A DNA stretch of 64,000 bases from Xanthomonas prunicola (GCF_002846205.1 NZ_PHKV01000002.1:558001-622000), one strand, 5' to 3'. Positions 1 to 11,007 are shown, counted from the stretch's first letter. Numbers and translations are program-made. The notes: generated by a model not told the origin, from the letters alone.

Positions 1-1817
1 ACCCCGCATTCTTGCAAATGGTGCGTCAGCTCGATCAAGAGCAGGCCGCGCCCCATAGCCTGGCGCGTTTGAGCGCAGCCATCACGCAGCTACGTGGGGC
101 CATTTCAAACCCTGAAAACGGACTGGAAGAGCGCTTCCGTAACGCCTTCCTGAGCGACATCAAAGCTGTAGAAAACGCACTGCATCCGCTGGCGCACGGA
201 ACGCCGGCAACCGGTCGTGCGCTGAAGGCACTGCTCAACTTGGCAAATGCCTGGCCAGCGCTCGTGCCAAGCCCGTTCATGGCGAACCAGGCCAAGACGT
301 TTGCGTATTCGCTTGCACTCGCCGCCAGGAGTGTCTTGATGTTGTCGGCATCCGCACTACGCCCTACCGCCGACGGGCTTCCCATCCCGATCGTTGGGGG
401 TGGGCAGTTGGGGCGCGACGCCGACGAGCTGCATCTGTATGCCTACCTGCTTAATGGTTTGTTCCTGCCATTCGAAATCAGCAAGAAAACCCAAAATCAC
501 GCTGCGGCACATCAAGCCGAAGCATTGGAAAACAACATGGGGTTTGGCGCAGCCGCCGCAACGGCGTGCGCGGCGATGATGGTCACCCCCTTTCTCTGGA
601 GCAGCATTAGCGCCTTGGGTCATCGCGCGCGCGACCAGGCGTCGAGGTTGCGCGCGAGCGCTGCGCACCAATTGGGCTTCACTGACTACGCGCAGCGGAC
701 GCGCGCAGGCATGACCCCCGGCCAGATCAGCGCGGAACTGCGCATGCAGCTCGACCAGATCGCAACCGTGCTGCTCAACGGCCGGGATGCATTTCAACAG
801 GTGCGCCGAGACTTCACCGGCCCGGGCCAGGGGCATGAACTCACCCGTACGCTCAATGCCCAGTGCACCCATCTGCTGGAAACACTCGATCGTTGCTGCC
901 AGCGCCTGAGCACTGCGCTGCAGCACGACCAGGGCCGGTCTGAGTCGATTCCACGGCAGCTGTCCAACGACGACGTTGCCTCCAAATTGTCGTTGGCCTT
1001 GCTGGGTACGGCGGTGACCGGTTCGGCGATTTACCTGATTCAGCCGGACCGGATCGGGACGGTGGATTCGCTGGCAGATACCGCGGTCGTGACGACGGTG
1101 ATGTTGCAGTCGGCTTTCAACAAGAATGCGAACCGGCAGGACGCGATGGAGCGTTTCAAGGCCATGTGCGGCGGCAGCATGGTGATTGCCATGGCACTTA
1201 CGGCCGAGAAACTGGCCAAGACCTTCGCCGACCGGAGCCTGATCGAAGCGTCGTCCACCTCGCCTTACTATGCGGGTGCGGTCATGTCACTGATGGCGAT
1301 GACGATGCCCGGGCCGGTCGCCAACGCCACCGAGTCGGCGATGAACTGGGGTGGACGGCAGATCGGCCGGTTGTTCACCGGGCCCGACGGCACGCAGCTC
1401 GCAACCACCATTGCTTCCACGCCGGAGGAGCTGCAGGAGACGACGCATCGCACGTTGCAGTATCTGCTGCAGCTGTCGCCGGAGCACTTGCAGGCTTACG
1501 AGGAGCACGTCGCTCCAGACGCCGCGCTGCAGGCGATCCAGGACGCCAGCACCGCGGCGCGGCCGAGCACCAGCCGCGTGACCATCACCGAGATCGAGGA
1601 GGATGGCAGCGTTGCTGCGCCCATCGCAGCAACACCGGACAACAGTCCGCCACAACCGTCGACCAGCGCTGACGCAACAGCGCCGACCACCGCCGAGTTG
1701 GAAGCTTCTACGCAGAGCGATATTGCCGAGCCCAGCGCACCGACAACCCTCGACGATGCGCAGGCGCCCTCGACCCGCGATGACGCGACAGTCGGCCGTC
1801 CTTCGACGCTGCATTGA
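1..1817 (+). CDS. xopX: Type III effector XopX, 5'-truncated by the window edge
   Basis: The reading frame is open from the first base, so the N-terminus, including any type III secretion signal and the PIP-box promoter region, lies outside the window; about 600 C-terminal residues are present. I recognise it as XopX from its sequence character and its position convergent with groEL, which matches the xopX locus of other xanthomonads. XopX is known as an effector delivered into plant cells that interferes with basal immunity; no enzymatic activity is firmly established. The visible part has several hydrophobic helices (for example around 520-610 and 1260-1330) and a C-terminal 120 residues rich in Ala, Ser, Thr and Pro that look disordered. 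No frameshift is visible. The type III assignment rests on family recognition, not on a visible secretion signal. Confidence 0.83.
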   Translation, partial: PAFLQMVRQLDQEQAAPHSLARLSAAITQLRGAISNPENGLEERFRNAFLSDIKAVENALHPLAHGTPATGRALKALLNLANAWPALVPSPFMANQAKTFAYSLALAARSVLMLSASALRPTADGLPIPIVGGGQLGRDADELHLYAYLLNGLFLPFEISKKTQNHAAAHQAEALENNMGFGAAAATACAAMMVTPFLWSSISALGHRARDQASRLRASAAHQLGFTDYAQRTRAGMTPGQISAELRMQLDQIATVLLNGRDAFQQVRRDFTGPGQGHELTRTLNAQCTHLLETLDRCCQRLSTALQHDQGRSESIPRQLSNDDVASKLSLALLGTAVTGSAIYLIQPDRIGTVDSLADTAVVTTVMLQSAFNKNANRQDAMERFKAMCGGSMVIAMALTAEKLAKTFADRSLIEASSTSPYYAGAVMSLMAMTMPGPVANATESAMNWGGRQIGRLFTGPDGTQLATTIASTPEELQETTHRTLQYLLQLSPEHLQAYEEHVAPDAALQAIQDASTAARPSTSRVTITEIEEDGSVAAPIAATPDNSPPQPSTSADATAPTTAELEASTQSDIAEPSAPTTLDDAQAPSTRDDATVGRPSTLH

Positions 1818-2006
1818 CGCTGCAAGACAGGCACGCGCAGCTGCACGCCGATGATCCAGGCCGCGCCTCGCGGCGGGGCTTCCTTGGATCCAGGGCCGCT
1901 GCGATGAGATCGCACGCCATGGATGTCCTGGCGCCTGCAATGTCGTTCCAGACTGGAGTGTTCACCACGGCTGCAACCGGCACGACAATGCGCAGCGCCG
2001 CTGCAT

Positions 2007-2034
2007 AAAAAAAGCCCCGCATCGCTGCGGGGCT
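2007..2034 (-). terminator. Intrinsic terminator of groESL
   Basis: A perfect 9-bp stem (AGCCCCGCA, 2013-2021, with its complement 2026-2034) has a 4-nt loop and is followed on the minus strand by seven T residues (2013 down to 2007). It lies 40 bp beyond the groEL stop codon and separates groEL from the convergent xopX. Confidence 0.88.
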
Positions 2035-2074
2035 CCTTTGACTGCGGTATTGCGTTCGGCTTGCGCCGGCTGGA

Positions 2075-3846
<1,772 letters not shown>

Positions 3847-3862
3847 GGCGCATAGCGCCTGA

Positions 3863-4150
3863 TCAGCCGATGACGGCCAGAATGTCGTCTTCGCGCAGCA
3901 CCTTGTACTCGACGCCTTCGGACTTGTAGCTGCTGCCGGCGTACTGGCCGTAGATGACCTTGTCGCCGACCTTGACCACCGGCGCGCGCAGGCTGCCGTT
4001 GTCCAGGGGCTTGCCGGCGCCGATGGCGACGACTTCACCCTTGGTGGACTTTTCCTTGGCGGAGTCCGGGATCACGATGCCGCCGGCGGAAACTTCGTCG
4101 GCTTCGATCGGCTTGACTACAACGCGGTCGTGAAGCGGCTTGATGCTCAT
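3863..4150 (-). CDS. groES: Co-chaperonin GroES (10 kDa)
   Basis: 95 residues from ATG at 4150 ([16 protein letters not shown]) to the stop at 3863, the standard GroES size. It forms the heptameric lid of the GroEL cage; the mobile loop region containing [12 protein letters not shown] is present. The frame is open further upstream, but only this ATG gives the canonical N-terminus. An SD-like AGAGGG lies about 10 bases upstream. First gene of groES-groEL; a CIRCE-like inverted repeat 50 bp upstream implies HrcA control. Confidence 0.98.
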
Positions 4151-4200
4151 AGAGAAAGACCCTCTTAAGTGATTGATTGGTCTGGAAATTATCGGCGATG

Positions 4201-4227
4201 TTAGCACTCGTATGTGACGACTGCCAG
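4201..4227. promoter_or_regulatory. CIRCE element (HrcA operator) with one degraded arm
   Basis: The plus-strand arm TTAGCACTC (4201-4209) matches the CIRCE consensus exactly. After the canonical 9-base spacer comes GACTGCCAG (4219-4227), which matches the consensus GAGTGCTAA at only 6 of 9 positions. It sits 51-77 bases upstream of the groES start, where HrcA represses groESL in many bacteria. Confidence 0.85.
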
Positions 4228-4273
4228 CACAGCGCGCGGAAAAAACCCGACAGAGCGGGTGCGGGCCAGAGAT

Positions 4274-4297
4274 TGTGCTGGGCGGGCGGGTTTCAAG
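4274..4297 (-). promoter_or_regulatory. Possible sigma-32-like promoter of groESL
   Basis: On the minus strand, CTTGAA (4297-4292) matches the heat-shock -35 consensus. A C-rich stretch follows 11-13 bases downstream, but the -10 match to CCCCAT is poor. It lies just upstream of the CIRCE element. Tentative. Confidence 0.3.
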
Positions 4298-4505
4298 GGC
4301 TGGGGGCAAAAAATTTTCGCCGGGCAGTTGCGTGCCAGGGCCACGAAGCGGCCGATACGCCCTGGCGCGCGTTGCCCCGCTGGCGACCGACAGCCGGGTG
4401 GGAACCGGGCTGCGCAATCGCCGGCTGCGCCTGAGACCGGCTACCGGGCTACTGGCACGCCGGACGGTGCGCACCGAGCAATCGCCGGAGCAGCCGCTCT
4501 AAAAA

Positions 4506-4520
4506 TGGAACCAGGTTCCA
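4506..4520. promoter_or_regulatory. Perfect palindrome upstream of the nuclease gene
   Basis: TGGAACC-A-GGTTCCA is a perfect 7-bp dyad centred 69 bases before the nuclease ATG. Its size and symmetry fit an operator for a dimeric regulator, but I do not recognise the regulator. Confidence 0.45.
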
Positions 4521-4581
4521 CCGATTGTCATGCGCACGTCTTACAGTCGGCCACGCATTCCCCGATCACAAGGAGCTGTCG

Positions 4582-6390
4582 ATGAGGTTGCCGTCCCGTG
4601 CCCGTGTTTTCCCCTTGCGCTGGTCCCCCAGCTGCACGCTTCCCCTGGCCTGTGCGCTCGCGCTGGCCGTCCCCGCCGCCCACGCGGCGGTGTTCATCAA
4701 CGAACTGCATTACGACGACGCAGGCGCCTCCGGCGACAGCGGCGAAGGCGTGGAAGTGGTGGCCACCGCCGGCGAGTCGCTGAGCGGCTACCGCATCTAT
4801 CTGTACAACGGCAGCACGCCGGGTGCGGCCACGGTCTATGCCAACACGGCGGTTCCGGCCGGCAGCCTGGTCAGCTGCGGCAGCCAGGTGCGCGTGGCCA
4901 CGGTCGGCTACGCCAGCAACGGGGTGCAGAACGGGCCCAACGACGGCGTGGCGCTGGTCGATCCCAGCGGGCAGCTGGTGCAGTTCCTCAGTTACGAAGG
5001 CGCCATCACCGCCAGCGGCGGCCCTGCCGCCGGCGTCACCAGCCAGAACCTGCCGGTCAGCGAGAGCAACAGCAGCGCGGTCGGCAGTTCGCTGCAACTC
5101 ACCGGCACCGGCAGTGCAGCGGCCAACTTCAGCTGGGCGGGCTCGGCGGCGCAGACCTTCGGCGCCTGCAACCGCGGCCAGACCTTCAATGGCGGCGGCG
5201 GTGGCGGCACGACCGGCGCACCGACGATCACCAGCACCACCCCGACCCAGGGCGCGACCGGCTTCCCGGCGGCGGGCGACCTGAGCGTGGGCTTCAGCGA
5301 GGCGGTGACGCTGAGCAGCGGCGCCTTTGCGCTGAGCTGCGCCAGCTCCGGCACGGTGGCGCTGAGCTACCCGAGCAGTGGCACCCGCTTCAGCCTGTCG
5401 ACCAACACTGCGCTGGTCGGCGGCGAGCGTTGCACCCTGGCGATCACCGCCAGCGCCATCCGCGATGCCAGCGGGCTGAGCCCGGCCGCCAACCAGTCGA
5501 TCGCCTTCACCGTGGCCACCGCCAGCGGCGGCGGTACCGGTTACTACGCGCGGGTCAACACCGCCAATGCCAGCCAGCTGCGCTGTTCGCTGCACACCGT
5601 GATCAAGGGCCACACGGTCTATCCGTACAGCGGCTCGGGCACCAGCACCTGGACCATCCTGGAGATGGCCGACGAGGATCCCAACAACAGCGGCCGGATC
5701 CTGGACGCCTACCGCAACCGCAGCTACGCCAAGGGCAGCGACCGGGCCGGCACTGGGAGCGGCCTGACCTATAACCGCGAGCACACCTGGCCCAACTCGC
5801 TGGGTTTCGGCAGCGCCACCGGCGATCGCGGCCTGCCGTATGCGCCCTACAGCGACACCCACATGCTGTACCTGACCGACACCACCTTCAACGCCGACCG
5901 CGGCAACAAGCCTTACGCCACCTGCACCAGCAGCTGCGGCGAACGGGTGACCGAGGTCAACGACGGCAGCGGCGGCGGCAGCGGGCGCTATCCGGGCAAT
6001 TCCAACTGGGTACGCACGCCAGACGGCAACAGCGGCACGTTCGAGGTGTGGGGCAAGCGCAAGGGCGACATGGCACGGGCGGTGATGTACATGGCGATCC
6101 GCTACGAAGGCGGCCTTGATGCGACCACCGGTCAGTCCGAACCGGATCTGGAACTCACCGACGACCGCAGCAAGATCGTGCAGACCTCGGCATCGCCCGC
6201 CTACATGGGCCTGCTGTACACGCTGCTGGCCTGGCACCAGGCCGACCCGCCGGACGATGCAGAACGCGCCCGCAACCAGGTGATCTTCAGCTTCCAGGGC
6301 AACCGCAACCCATTCGTCGATCACCCCGAATGGGCCACCGCCAGCCTGTTCACCTCGGCCAAACCGGCCAGTTGCCAGCTGGCCAACTGA
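4582..6390 (+). CDS. Secreted endonuclease I-family nuclease with lamin-tail and Ig-like domains
   Basis: 602 residues from ATG 4582, chosen because AGGAG lies 6 bases upstream and it gives a signal peptide (Arg-rich start, hydrophobic core, cleavage near AHA-AV at about residue 33). The mature protein starts with a lamin-tail-like domain (VFINELHYDDAG, common in secreted nucleases). A Gly-rich linker follows, then a bacterial Ig-like domain (about residues 215-315, motif ITSTTPTQGA). The C-terminal half is an endonuclease I/EndA-NucM catalytic domain with YNREHTWPNSLGF (about residues 395-407; the His is the expected general base) and SDTHMLYLTD. It should degrade extracellular DNA, for nutrition or trap escape; this role is inferred from the family. 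It stands alone, with a palindrome upstream and a strong hairpin just after the stop. Confidence 0.9.
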   Translation: MRLPSRARVFPLRWSPSCTLPLACALALAVPAAHAAVFINELHYDDAGASGDSGEGVEVVATAGESLSGYRIYLYNGSTPGAATVYANTAVPAGSLVSCGSQVRVATVGYASNGVQNGPNDGVALVDPSGQLVQFLSYEGAITASGGPAAGVTSQNLPVSESNSSAVGSSLQLTGTGSAAANFSWAGSAAQTFGACNRGQTFNGGGGGGTTGAPTITSTTPTQGATGFPAAGDLSVGFSEAVTLSSGAFALSCASSGTVALSYPSSGTRFSLSTNTALVGGERCTLAITASAIRDASGLSPAANQSIAFTVATASGGGTGYYARVNTANASQLRCSLHTVIKGHTVYPYSGSGTSTWTILEMADEDPNNSGRILDAYRNRSYAKGSDRAGTGSGLTYNREHTWPNSLGFGSATGDRGLPYAPYSDTHMLYLTDTTFNADRGNKPYATCTSSCGERVTEVNDGSGGGSGRYPGNSNWVRTPDGNSGTFEVWGKRKGDMARAVMYMAIRYEGGLDATTGQSEPDLELTDDRSKIVQTSASPAYMGLLYTLLAWHQADPPDDAERARNQVIFSFQGNRNPFVDHPEWATASLFTSAKPASCQLAN

Positions 6391-6395
6391 GCCCC

Positions 6396-6426
6396 ACCGG
6401 CCCGACGCATGCTGCGTCGGGCCGGT
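6396..6426 (+). terminator. Hairpin terminator after the nuclease gene
   Basis: A perfect 14-bp stem (ACCGGCCCGACGCA, 6396-6409, with its complement 6413-6426) has a 3-nt loop and starts 6 bases after the stop codon. There is no T-tract, so it may act as a weak terminator or mRNA 3' stabiliser. Confidence 0.6.
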
Positions 6427-6975
6427 ATGGCTGGAGCCGCGTTGCGCGCGTGCCAGATAGCCGCGTGCTGTCCGATGCCAGCGGCGGCAGCCGACCGGCG
6501 GCCTCTCGCCGATCGTAGCGTGGGCGCCAGCTGGCGTTGCGCGGCGGCCGATGCCGCCTGCGGCGCGACCATCGGCGTCGGCAACCGGCGCGCATGCACT
6601 CCGCAAACCGGCGTATCGCCGTGCCGGGCCTGGGGAATGGGTCGCTCCACTCCATCTTGCCGGGAGGAGCGGAGCTCGCTTGCTGATCGCGGGGTAGCCG
6701 TATGGTTCCTGCGCAAATCTGCGACTGGCGCGGAATGCCCTCAGGAACGCATCGGACAGCGGTGCATACGGCGCCGGACAGCCACCCGGCGTACGGGGTT
6801 CATCGGCGCGCGCGTGGATGCCTTCGTCGCAGCCCGGCGCATCCATTCGGCTACCCAGAGACCATCGAACCGCCACCGCACCGGCCGCCTGCAGCGCCAA
6901 TCCAGCGAAGCTGACGCCGTGTTCCGGAACGCGCAGTCGCTCCCCCGCAGACAGGGGATTACACTGCCGGGCCGA
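6427..6975. other. Intergenic stretch without recognised genes
   Basis: About 550 bases between the nuclease hairpin and cutA. Open frames here lack ribosome binding sites and have compositions typical of shadow translation. I see no RNA gene or repeat. Confidence 0.5.
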
Positions 6976-7299
6976 ATGAACGCCTCTTCCCTCCATTTGT
7001 TGTTCAGCACCTGCCCTGACGCCGACAGCGCCGACCGCATCGCGCATGCGTTGCTTGAAGAGCGGTTGGCGGCCTGCGTCACCCAGCTGTCTGGCGCGCA
7101 ATCGCTGTACCGCTGGAATGGCGTGATCGAGCGCAGCACCGAAGTACAGCTGCTGATCAAGACCTGGGAGGATCGCCTGCCGGACGCCATCGCACGGCTG
7201 CGGGCGCTGCATCCCTATGAACTGCCGGAGGCGGTCGCTGTCCAAGCCAGCGCCGGGCTGCCGGCGTATCTCGATTGGGTCCGGGCCGATACCCGCTAA
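6976..7299 (+). CDS. cutA: CutA1 divalent-cation tolerance protein
   Basis: 107 residues from ATG 6976 (MNASSLHLLFSTCPD), matching the normal CutA length; the frame is open further upstream but family alignment supports this start. CutA proteins are very stable trimers with a ferredoxin-like fold linked to copper and other metal tolerance, though the exact role is unclear. Visible family features are LLEERLAACV (residues 27-36), YRWNGVIE and the C-terminal HPYELPE motif. The gene ends 15 bp before dsbD on the same strand. The cutA-dsbD pairing is common in proteobacteria (E. coli cutA-dsbD), which supports both calls and suggests co-transcription. Confidence 0.95.
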   Translation: MNASSLHLLFSTCPDADSADRIAHALLEERLAACVTQLSGAQSLYRWNGVIERSTEVQLLIKTWEDRLPDAIARLRALHPYELPEAVAVQASAGLPAYLDWVRADTR

Positions 7300-7314
7300 G
7301 GAATTCTGACGTCC

Positions 7315-9642
7315 ATGAAGTCTCTGTCCCACTGGATCGCCCGCTGCGCGTTATTGGCCGCCCCCGTGTTCGCCGCGTCGCTGGTGGTGCTGGCGCCCGC
7401 GCCCGCGCAGGCCGCGGTGACCGAAGCCGACCTGCTGCCGGTGGACCAGGCGTTTGCGCTGAGCGCCACCGCCGACAGCCGCGACCGCATCGCGCTGACC
7501 TGGAAGATCGCGCCAGGCTATTACCTGTATCGCCACCGCATCAGCGTCAAATCCGGGCAGGGCTTTGCCGCTGGCGAACTGGCGCTGCCGGAAGGCGAGA
7601 GCAAGCACGACGAGTTCTTCGGCCAGGTGCAGACCTACCGCAAGCAGCTGCAGGCCACCCTGGCCGGGAAGGCCGACCCTGCCATGAAGACCGCTGTCCT
7701 GCAGGTGCAATACCAGGGCTGCGCCGACGCCGGCGTGTGTTATCCGCCGCAGCGGCGCGAGATCCGCGTCAACCTGCCCGCCGCCGAGGCAGCCGGTACG
7801 CCTGGCACCGCCCCGCAACGCGAAAACCTGGGTGCGCTGGTGCCGCGCAGTGCCGCCGGCCCGCGCCTGTTCGGTGCCCCCGGCCAGACCGCCGGCGTGG
7901 ATGCATTGCCGCTGCCGGCCGAGCAAGCCTTCAACTTCGAAGCCATCGTCGGCGACGGCAACAGCCTGCTGCTGCGCTTCACCCCGGCGCCGGGCTATTA
8001 CATCTACCGCGACCGCACCTCGCTGGCGCTGGAAGGCGTCGGCGGCGTACGTACCGGGCTGCCGCGCTGGCCGCAGGGCAAGGCCCACCGCGATGAACAC
8101 TTCGGCGATGTGGTGGTGTATTTCGACCAGGCCGAAGTGACCTTGCCGCTGCTGCGCGAGCATCCCGACCCGGCACGGGTGACCCTGGTGGCCACCTTCC
8201 AGGGCTGCCAGACCGACGGTATCTGCTACCCGCCGATGACCCGCCGCGTCAGCCTCGACTTGCCGGCCGGGACGGTGTCGCCGCAAAACCAGGCGCAGGC
8301 CGCCCCGCTGATGATTTCGCCGCTGGCTGCCGGCCAGCTGCCTGTCGAACCCGCGCCTGCTGCGCCCCCCGCCAGCGCTACCGACCCGGTCGCCGACGCC
8401 TCGGCCGGCAATCCGGAGCGTACGCCGCCGCCACATACCGACAAGGGCCTGCTGGGCATGCTGGTGCTGGCCCTGCTCGGCGGGCTGGTGCTCAACCTGA
8501 TGCCGTGCGTGCTGCCGATCCTGTCGCTGAAGGTGCTGGGGCTGGCGCATAGCGGCGAGAGCCGCGGCCACGCACGCAGCCACGCCATCTGGTACTCGCT
8601 GGGTGTGCTGGTGTCCTTCGCCGCCATAGGCGGGCTGGTGATCGGCTTGCGCGCAGCCGGGCAGGCCGCCGGCTGGGGCTTCCAGCTGCAGCAGCCGTGG
8701 TTCGTTGCCGCACTGGCGTATTTGATGTTTGCAGTAGGGCTGAGCCTGTCGGGCGTGTTCACGCTGGGCAGCAACCTGGGCGGCATCGGCCAGTCGCTGG
8801 CCGCGCGCAATGGGCCGCTGGGCGACTTCTTCACCGGCGTGCTGGCCTGCGTGGTCGCCAGCCCCTGCATCGCGCCATTCATGGGCACGGCCCTTGCCTA
8901 CGCATTCACTGCACCGGCGCTACTGGCGATGCTGGTGTTCCTGGCGCTGGGCCTGGGCCTGGCGCTGCCGTTCCTGCTGATCGGCTTCGTGCCCTCGCTG
9001 GCGCGGCGCCTGCCCACGCCTGGCGCGTGGATGGAAACGCTCAAGCAGGTGCTGGCGTTCCCGATGTATCTCACCGCGATCTGGCTGCTGTGGGTGCTGG
9101 GCAAGCAGCGCGGTGTGGATGCACTGGCCTTGATGCTGGTCGGTGCCACCCTGCTGGCGCTGGGCCTGTGGTGCTTCGAGCGCAGCCGCTGGAACAGCAA
9201 CCGCGCCGGCATGCGCCTGGCCGCAGCGATGCTGGTGCTCGCCATCGTGCCGGTAGTGGGCGTCACCCGCCTGCGCCTGCCGGCCGCCACCGCGGCCGAG
9301 GGCGTGGTGGCGTTCTCGCCGCAACTGCTGGACCGCCTGCGCGCCGACAACCGCGTGGTCTTCGTCAACATGACCGCCGACTGGTGCGTGACCTGCAAGG
9401 CCAACGAAAAGAACGTGCTGGGCAGCGCCGACTTCCGCGATGCGCTGCGCCGCGTCGATGCGGTCTACATGAAAGGCGACTGGACCAATGTCGACCCTGC
9501 CATCAGCACCTTCCTCGACCAGCACCAGGCCGTTGGCGTGCCGCTATACGTGGTCTACGGCCCCGGTGCTCCGCCGGCGATCCTGCCCACGGTGCTGACC
9601 AACGCGATCACCGAGGATGCCTTGCTGCGCGCGGCGCGGTGA
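7315..9642 (+). CDS. dsbD: Thiol:disulfide interchange protein DsbD with two N-terminal sensor domains
   Basis: 775 residues, inner membrane. It passes electrons from cytosolic thioredoxin to periplasmic partners such as DsbC and cytochrome c maturation proteins. Order: signal peptide (1-34), a first DsbD-alpha domain (about 40-160, Cys136 and Cys142 in QGCADAGVCYPP), a second alpha domain (about 200-320, Cys298 and Cys304 in QGCQTDGICYPP), and an eight-helix membrane domain (about 375-620) with redox cysteines in MPCVLP (Cys398) and SPCIAP (Cys518). Last comes a thioredoxin-like gamma domain with DWCVTCK (Cys691, Cys694). E. coli DsbD has one alpha domain and is about 565 residues long; here the alpha domain is duplicated and both copies keep their cysteine pair. 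It lies 15 bp after cutA. Confidence 0.96.
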   Translation: MKSLSHWIARCALLAAPVFAASLVVLAPAPAQAAVTEADLLPVDQAFALSATADSRDRIALTWKIAPGYYLYRHRISVKSGQGFAAGELALPEGESKHDEFFGQVQTYRKQLQATLAGKADPAMKTAVLQVQYQGCADAGVCYPPQRREIRVNLPAAEAAGTPGTAPQRENLGALVPRSAAGPRLFGAPGQTAGVDALPLPAEQAFNFEAIVGDGNSLLLRFTPAPGYYIYRDRTSLALEGVGGVRTGLPRWPQGKAHRDEHFGDVVVYFDQAEVTLPLLREHPDPARVTLVATFQGCQTDGICYPPMTRRVSLDLPAGTVSPQNQAQAAPLMISPLAAGQLPVEPAPAAPPASATDPVADASAGNPERTPPPHTDKGLLGMLVLALLGGLVLNLMPCVLPILSLKVLGLAHSGESRGHARSHAIWYSLGVLVSFAAIGGLVIGLRAAGQAAGWGFQLQQPWFVAALAYLMFAVGLSLSGVFTLGSNLGGIGQSLAARNGPLGDFFTGVLACVVASPCIAPFMGTALAYAFTAPALLAMLVFLALGLGLALPFLLIGFVPSLARRLPTPGAWMETLKQVLAFPMYLTAIWLLWVLGKQRGVDALALMLVGATLLALGLWCFERSRWNSNRAGMRLAAAMLVLAIVPVVGVTRLRLPAATAAEGVVAFSPQLLDRLRADNRVVFVNMTADWCVTCKANEKNVLGSADFRDALRRVDAVYMKGDWTNVDPAISTFLDQHQAVGVPLYVVYGPGAPPAILPTVLTNAITEDALLRAAR

Positions 9643-10340
9643 GGCGCGACTTCGATGCAGTGACTGGGTCCTTGATCCACGGCCCACAGTGCTGCGCCGG
9701 AAGTCCTGCTGGCCAGGTAGACCGCGCCAGTGCCAAGGAACGCCTTGCTGCGCATGAGACGCTGGCCTTGTCCATCTGGCGCATCTAAGGCCCCAAGCGC
9801 TCAGCTGACGATCTGCAGACCTTGCTGACTAGCACCCTCGGCGAGGATGCGCTGCGGCAGTCTGTTGGTGAGTCGCCCATTCGATACACCTCATGCCTGC
9901 GATGCGCGCCAACGGGGACAGCGGAGGCGCACTGCACCGCAGGCAGTTGCATGGAACATGGCAGTCGATGGGTTCGATCGCGCTACTTGCACCCCATTTG
10001 GCGCGCGACCTTGTCGGCCCGGGGCCGCGTTGTTGATGCCCAGATCGCCACGCGAAACGCGCGTCGCCGCATGTTGCGGCGTCACCTTAAGTGCCCTCCG
10101 GCTGCGGGGAAGCCGGCACTTCCCGAACTGCTGCCAACGGCACAACATTCTGACGCCCGACAGGGGAGGATGCAGACAGCAGCGAGTCCGGCGTTGCCGC
10201 GCCGGCACCGGTGCATCTGGCGGCGCGGGCGTCACCGCTGCGCAGCGGATGAGCACGGCAACCCACCCGCTCCGCTCGCATCGGCGTGGCGTCTTTGGCA
10301 GCCGGCACTATGACCTTCTGCGCGCGCATGCCCGCCGCCG
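9643..10340. other. Long intergenic stretch without recognised genes
   Basis: About 700 bases between dsbD and the aroQ promoter region. No open frame here has convincing composition, motifs or an RBS, and I see no tRNA, terminator with a T-tract, or repeat. It may hold remnants of a lost gene. Confidence 0.45.
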
Positions 10341-10366
10341 TTGGCCCCTACCAAAACCATTCAAAA

Positions 10367-10386
10367 TTTAAAACGCTTGTTTTAAA
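10367..10386. promoter_or_regulatory. Perfect palindrome upstream of aroQ-accB-accC, DesT-like core
   Basis: TTTAAAAC-GCTT-GTTTTAAA is a perfect 8-bp dyad with a 4-base spacer in an AT-rich island about 77 bases before the aroQ ATG. A possible -35 (TTGGCC, 10341-10346) lies upstream, so the dyad would overlap the -10 region. Its centre AACGCTTGTT matches, as I recall, the core of the operator bound by the TetR-type fatty-acid regulator DesT of Pseudomonas. Control of the acetyl-CoA carboxylase genes by such a repressor is an inference. Confidence 0.6.
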
Positions 10387-10462
10387 CAGACCTAAGTTCG
10401 TCGAACTGGACAGCATCGGCGACATCGCGCAGACTTCTGGCCTTTCCGCTCCGCTGGATCCC

Positions 10463-10909
10463 ATGGCCCATCTGCTGCTGCTGCACGGCCCCAACCTCAA
10501 CCTGCTCGGCACCCGCGAGCCGGAGGTCTACGGGCGTACCACGCTGGCGCAGATCGATGCAGCCCTGGTGGACCGCGCGCAAGCCGCCGGGCACGTACTG
10601 GACTGCCTGCAGTCCAATGCCGAGCACGTGCTGGTGGAGCGCATCCACGCCGCCCGCGAGGACGGCACCGCCTACATCCTGATCAACCCGGCGGCCTTCA
10701 CCCATACCTCGGTGGCGCTGCGCGACGCGCTGCTGGGCGTGGGCCTGCCGTTCGTGGAGATCCATCTGTCCAACCCGCATGCGCGCGAGCCGTTCCGGCA
10801 CCACAGCTATCTCAGCGACAAGGCCGACGGGGTGATCTGCGGCTTCGGCGCAGACAGCTACCGGCTGGCGCTGGAAGCGGTGATCGCGCGCCTGGAGCGC
10901 GACGCATGA
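10463..10909 (+). CDS. aroQ: Type II 3-dehydroquinate dehydratase AroQ
   Basis: 148 residues from ATG 10463 ([16 protein letters not shown]), the normal size for the dodecameric type II enzyme. It converts 3-dehydroquinate to 3-dehydroshikimate in the shikimate pathway. The [17 protein letters not shown] segment contains the catalytic Tyr (Tyr23); PAAFTHTS and [17 protein letters not shown] carry the other active-site and substrate-binding residues. The frame opens upstream at 10286, but homology supports 10463. It begins the aroQ-accB-accC arrangement common in gamma-proteobacteria; accB follows after 98 bp. Confidence 0.97.
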   Translation: MAHLLLLHGPNLNLLGTREPEVYGRTTLAQIDAALVDRAQAAGHVLDCLQSNAEHVLVERIHAAREDGTAYILINPAAFTHTSVALRDALLGVGLPFVEIHLSNPHAREPFRHHSYLSDKADGVICGFGADSYRLALEAVIARLERDA

Positions 10910-11007
10910 CACCCGCAGCACCGACCTCGGCCAGCGCGCCGGCGTCCTGACCCCATTCCCGCCGGCATCCGCCGGCACTCCCCACCGTTTCACTTCCAGA
11001 GGCCCTT

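Noticed and set aside
4528..7332. 934-residue minus-strand frame
   Set aside because: It lies opposite the nuclease and cutA genes and has low-complexity Ala/Gly/Arg composition without motifs.
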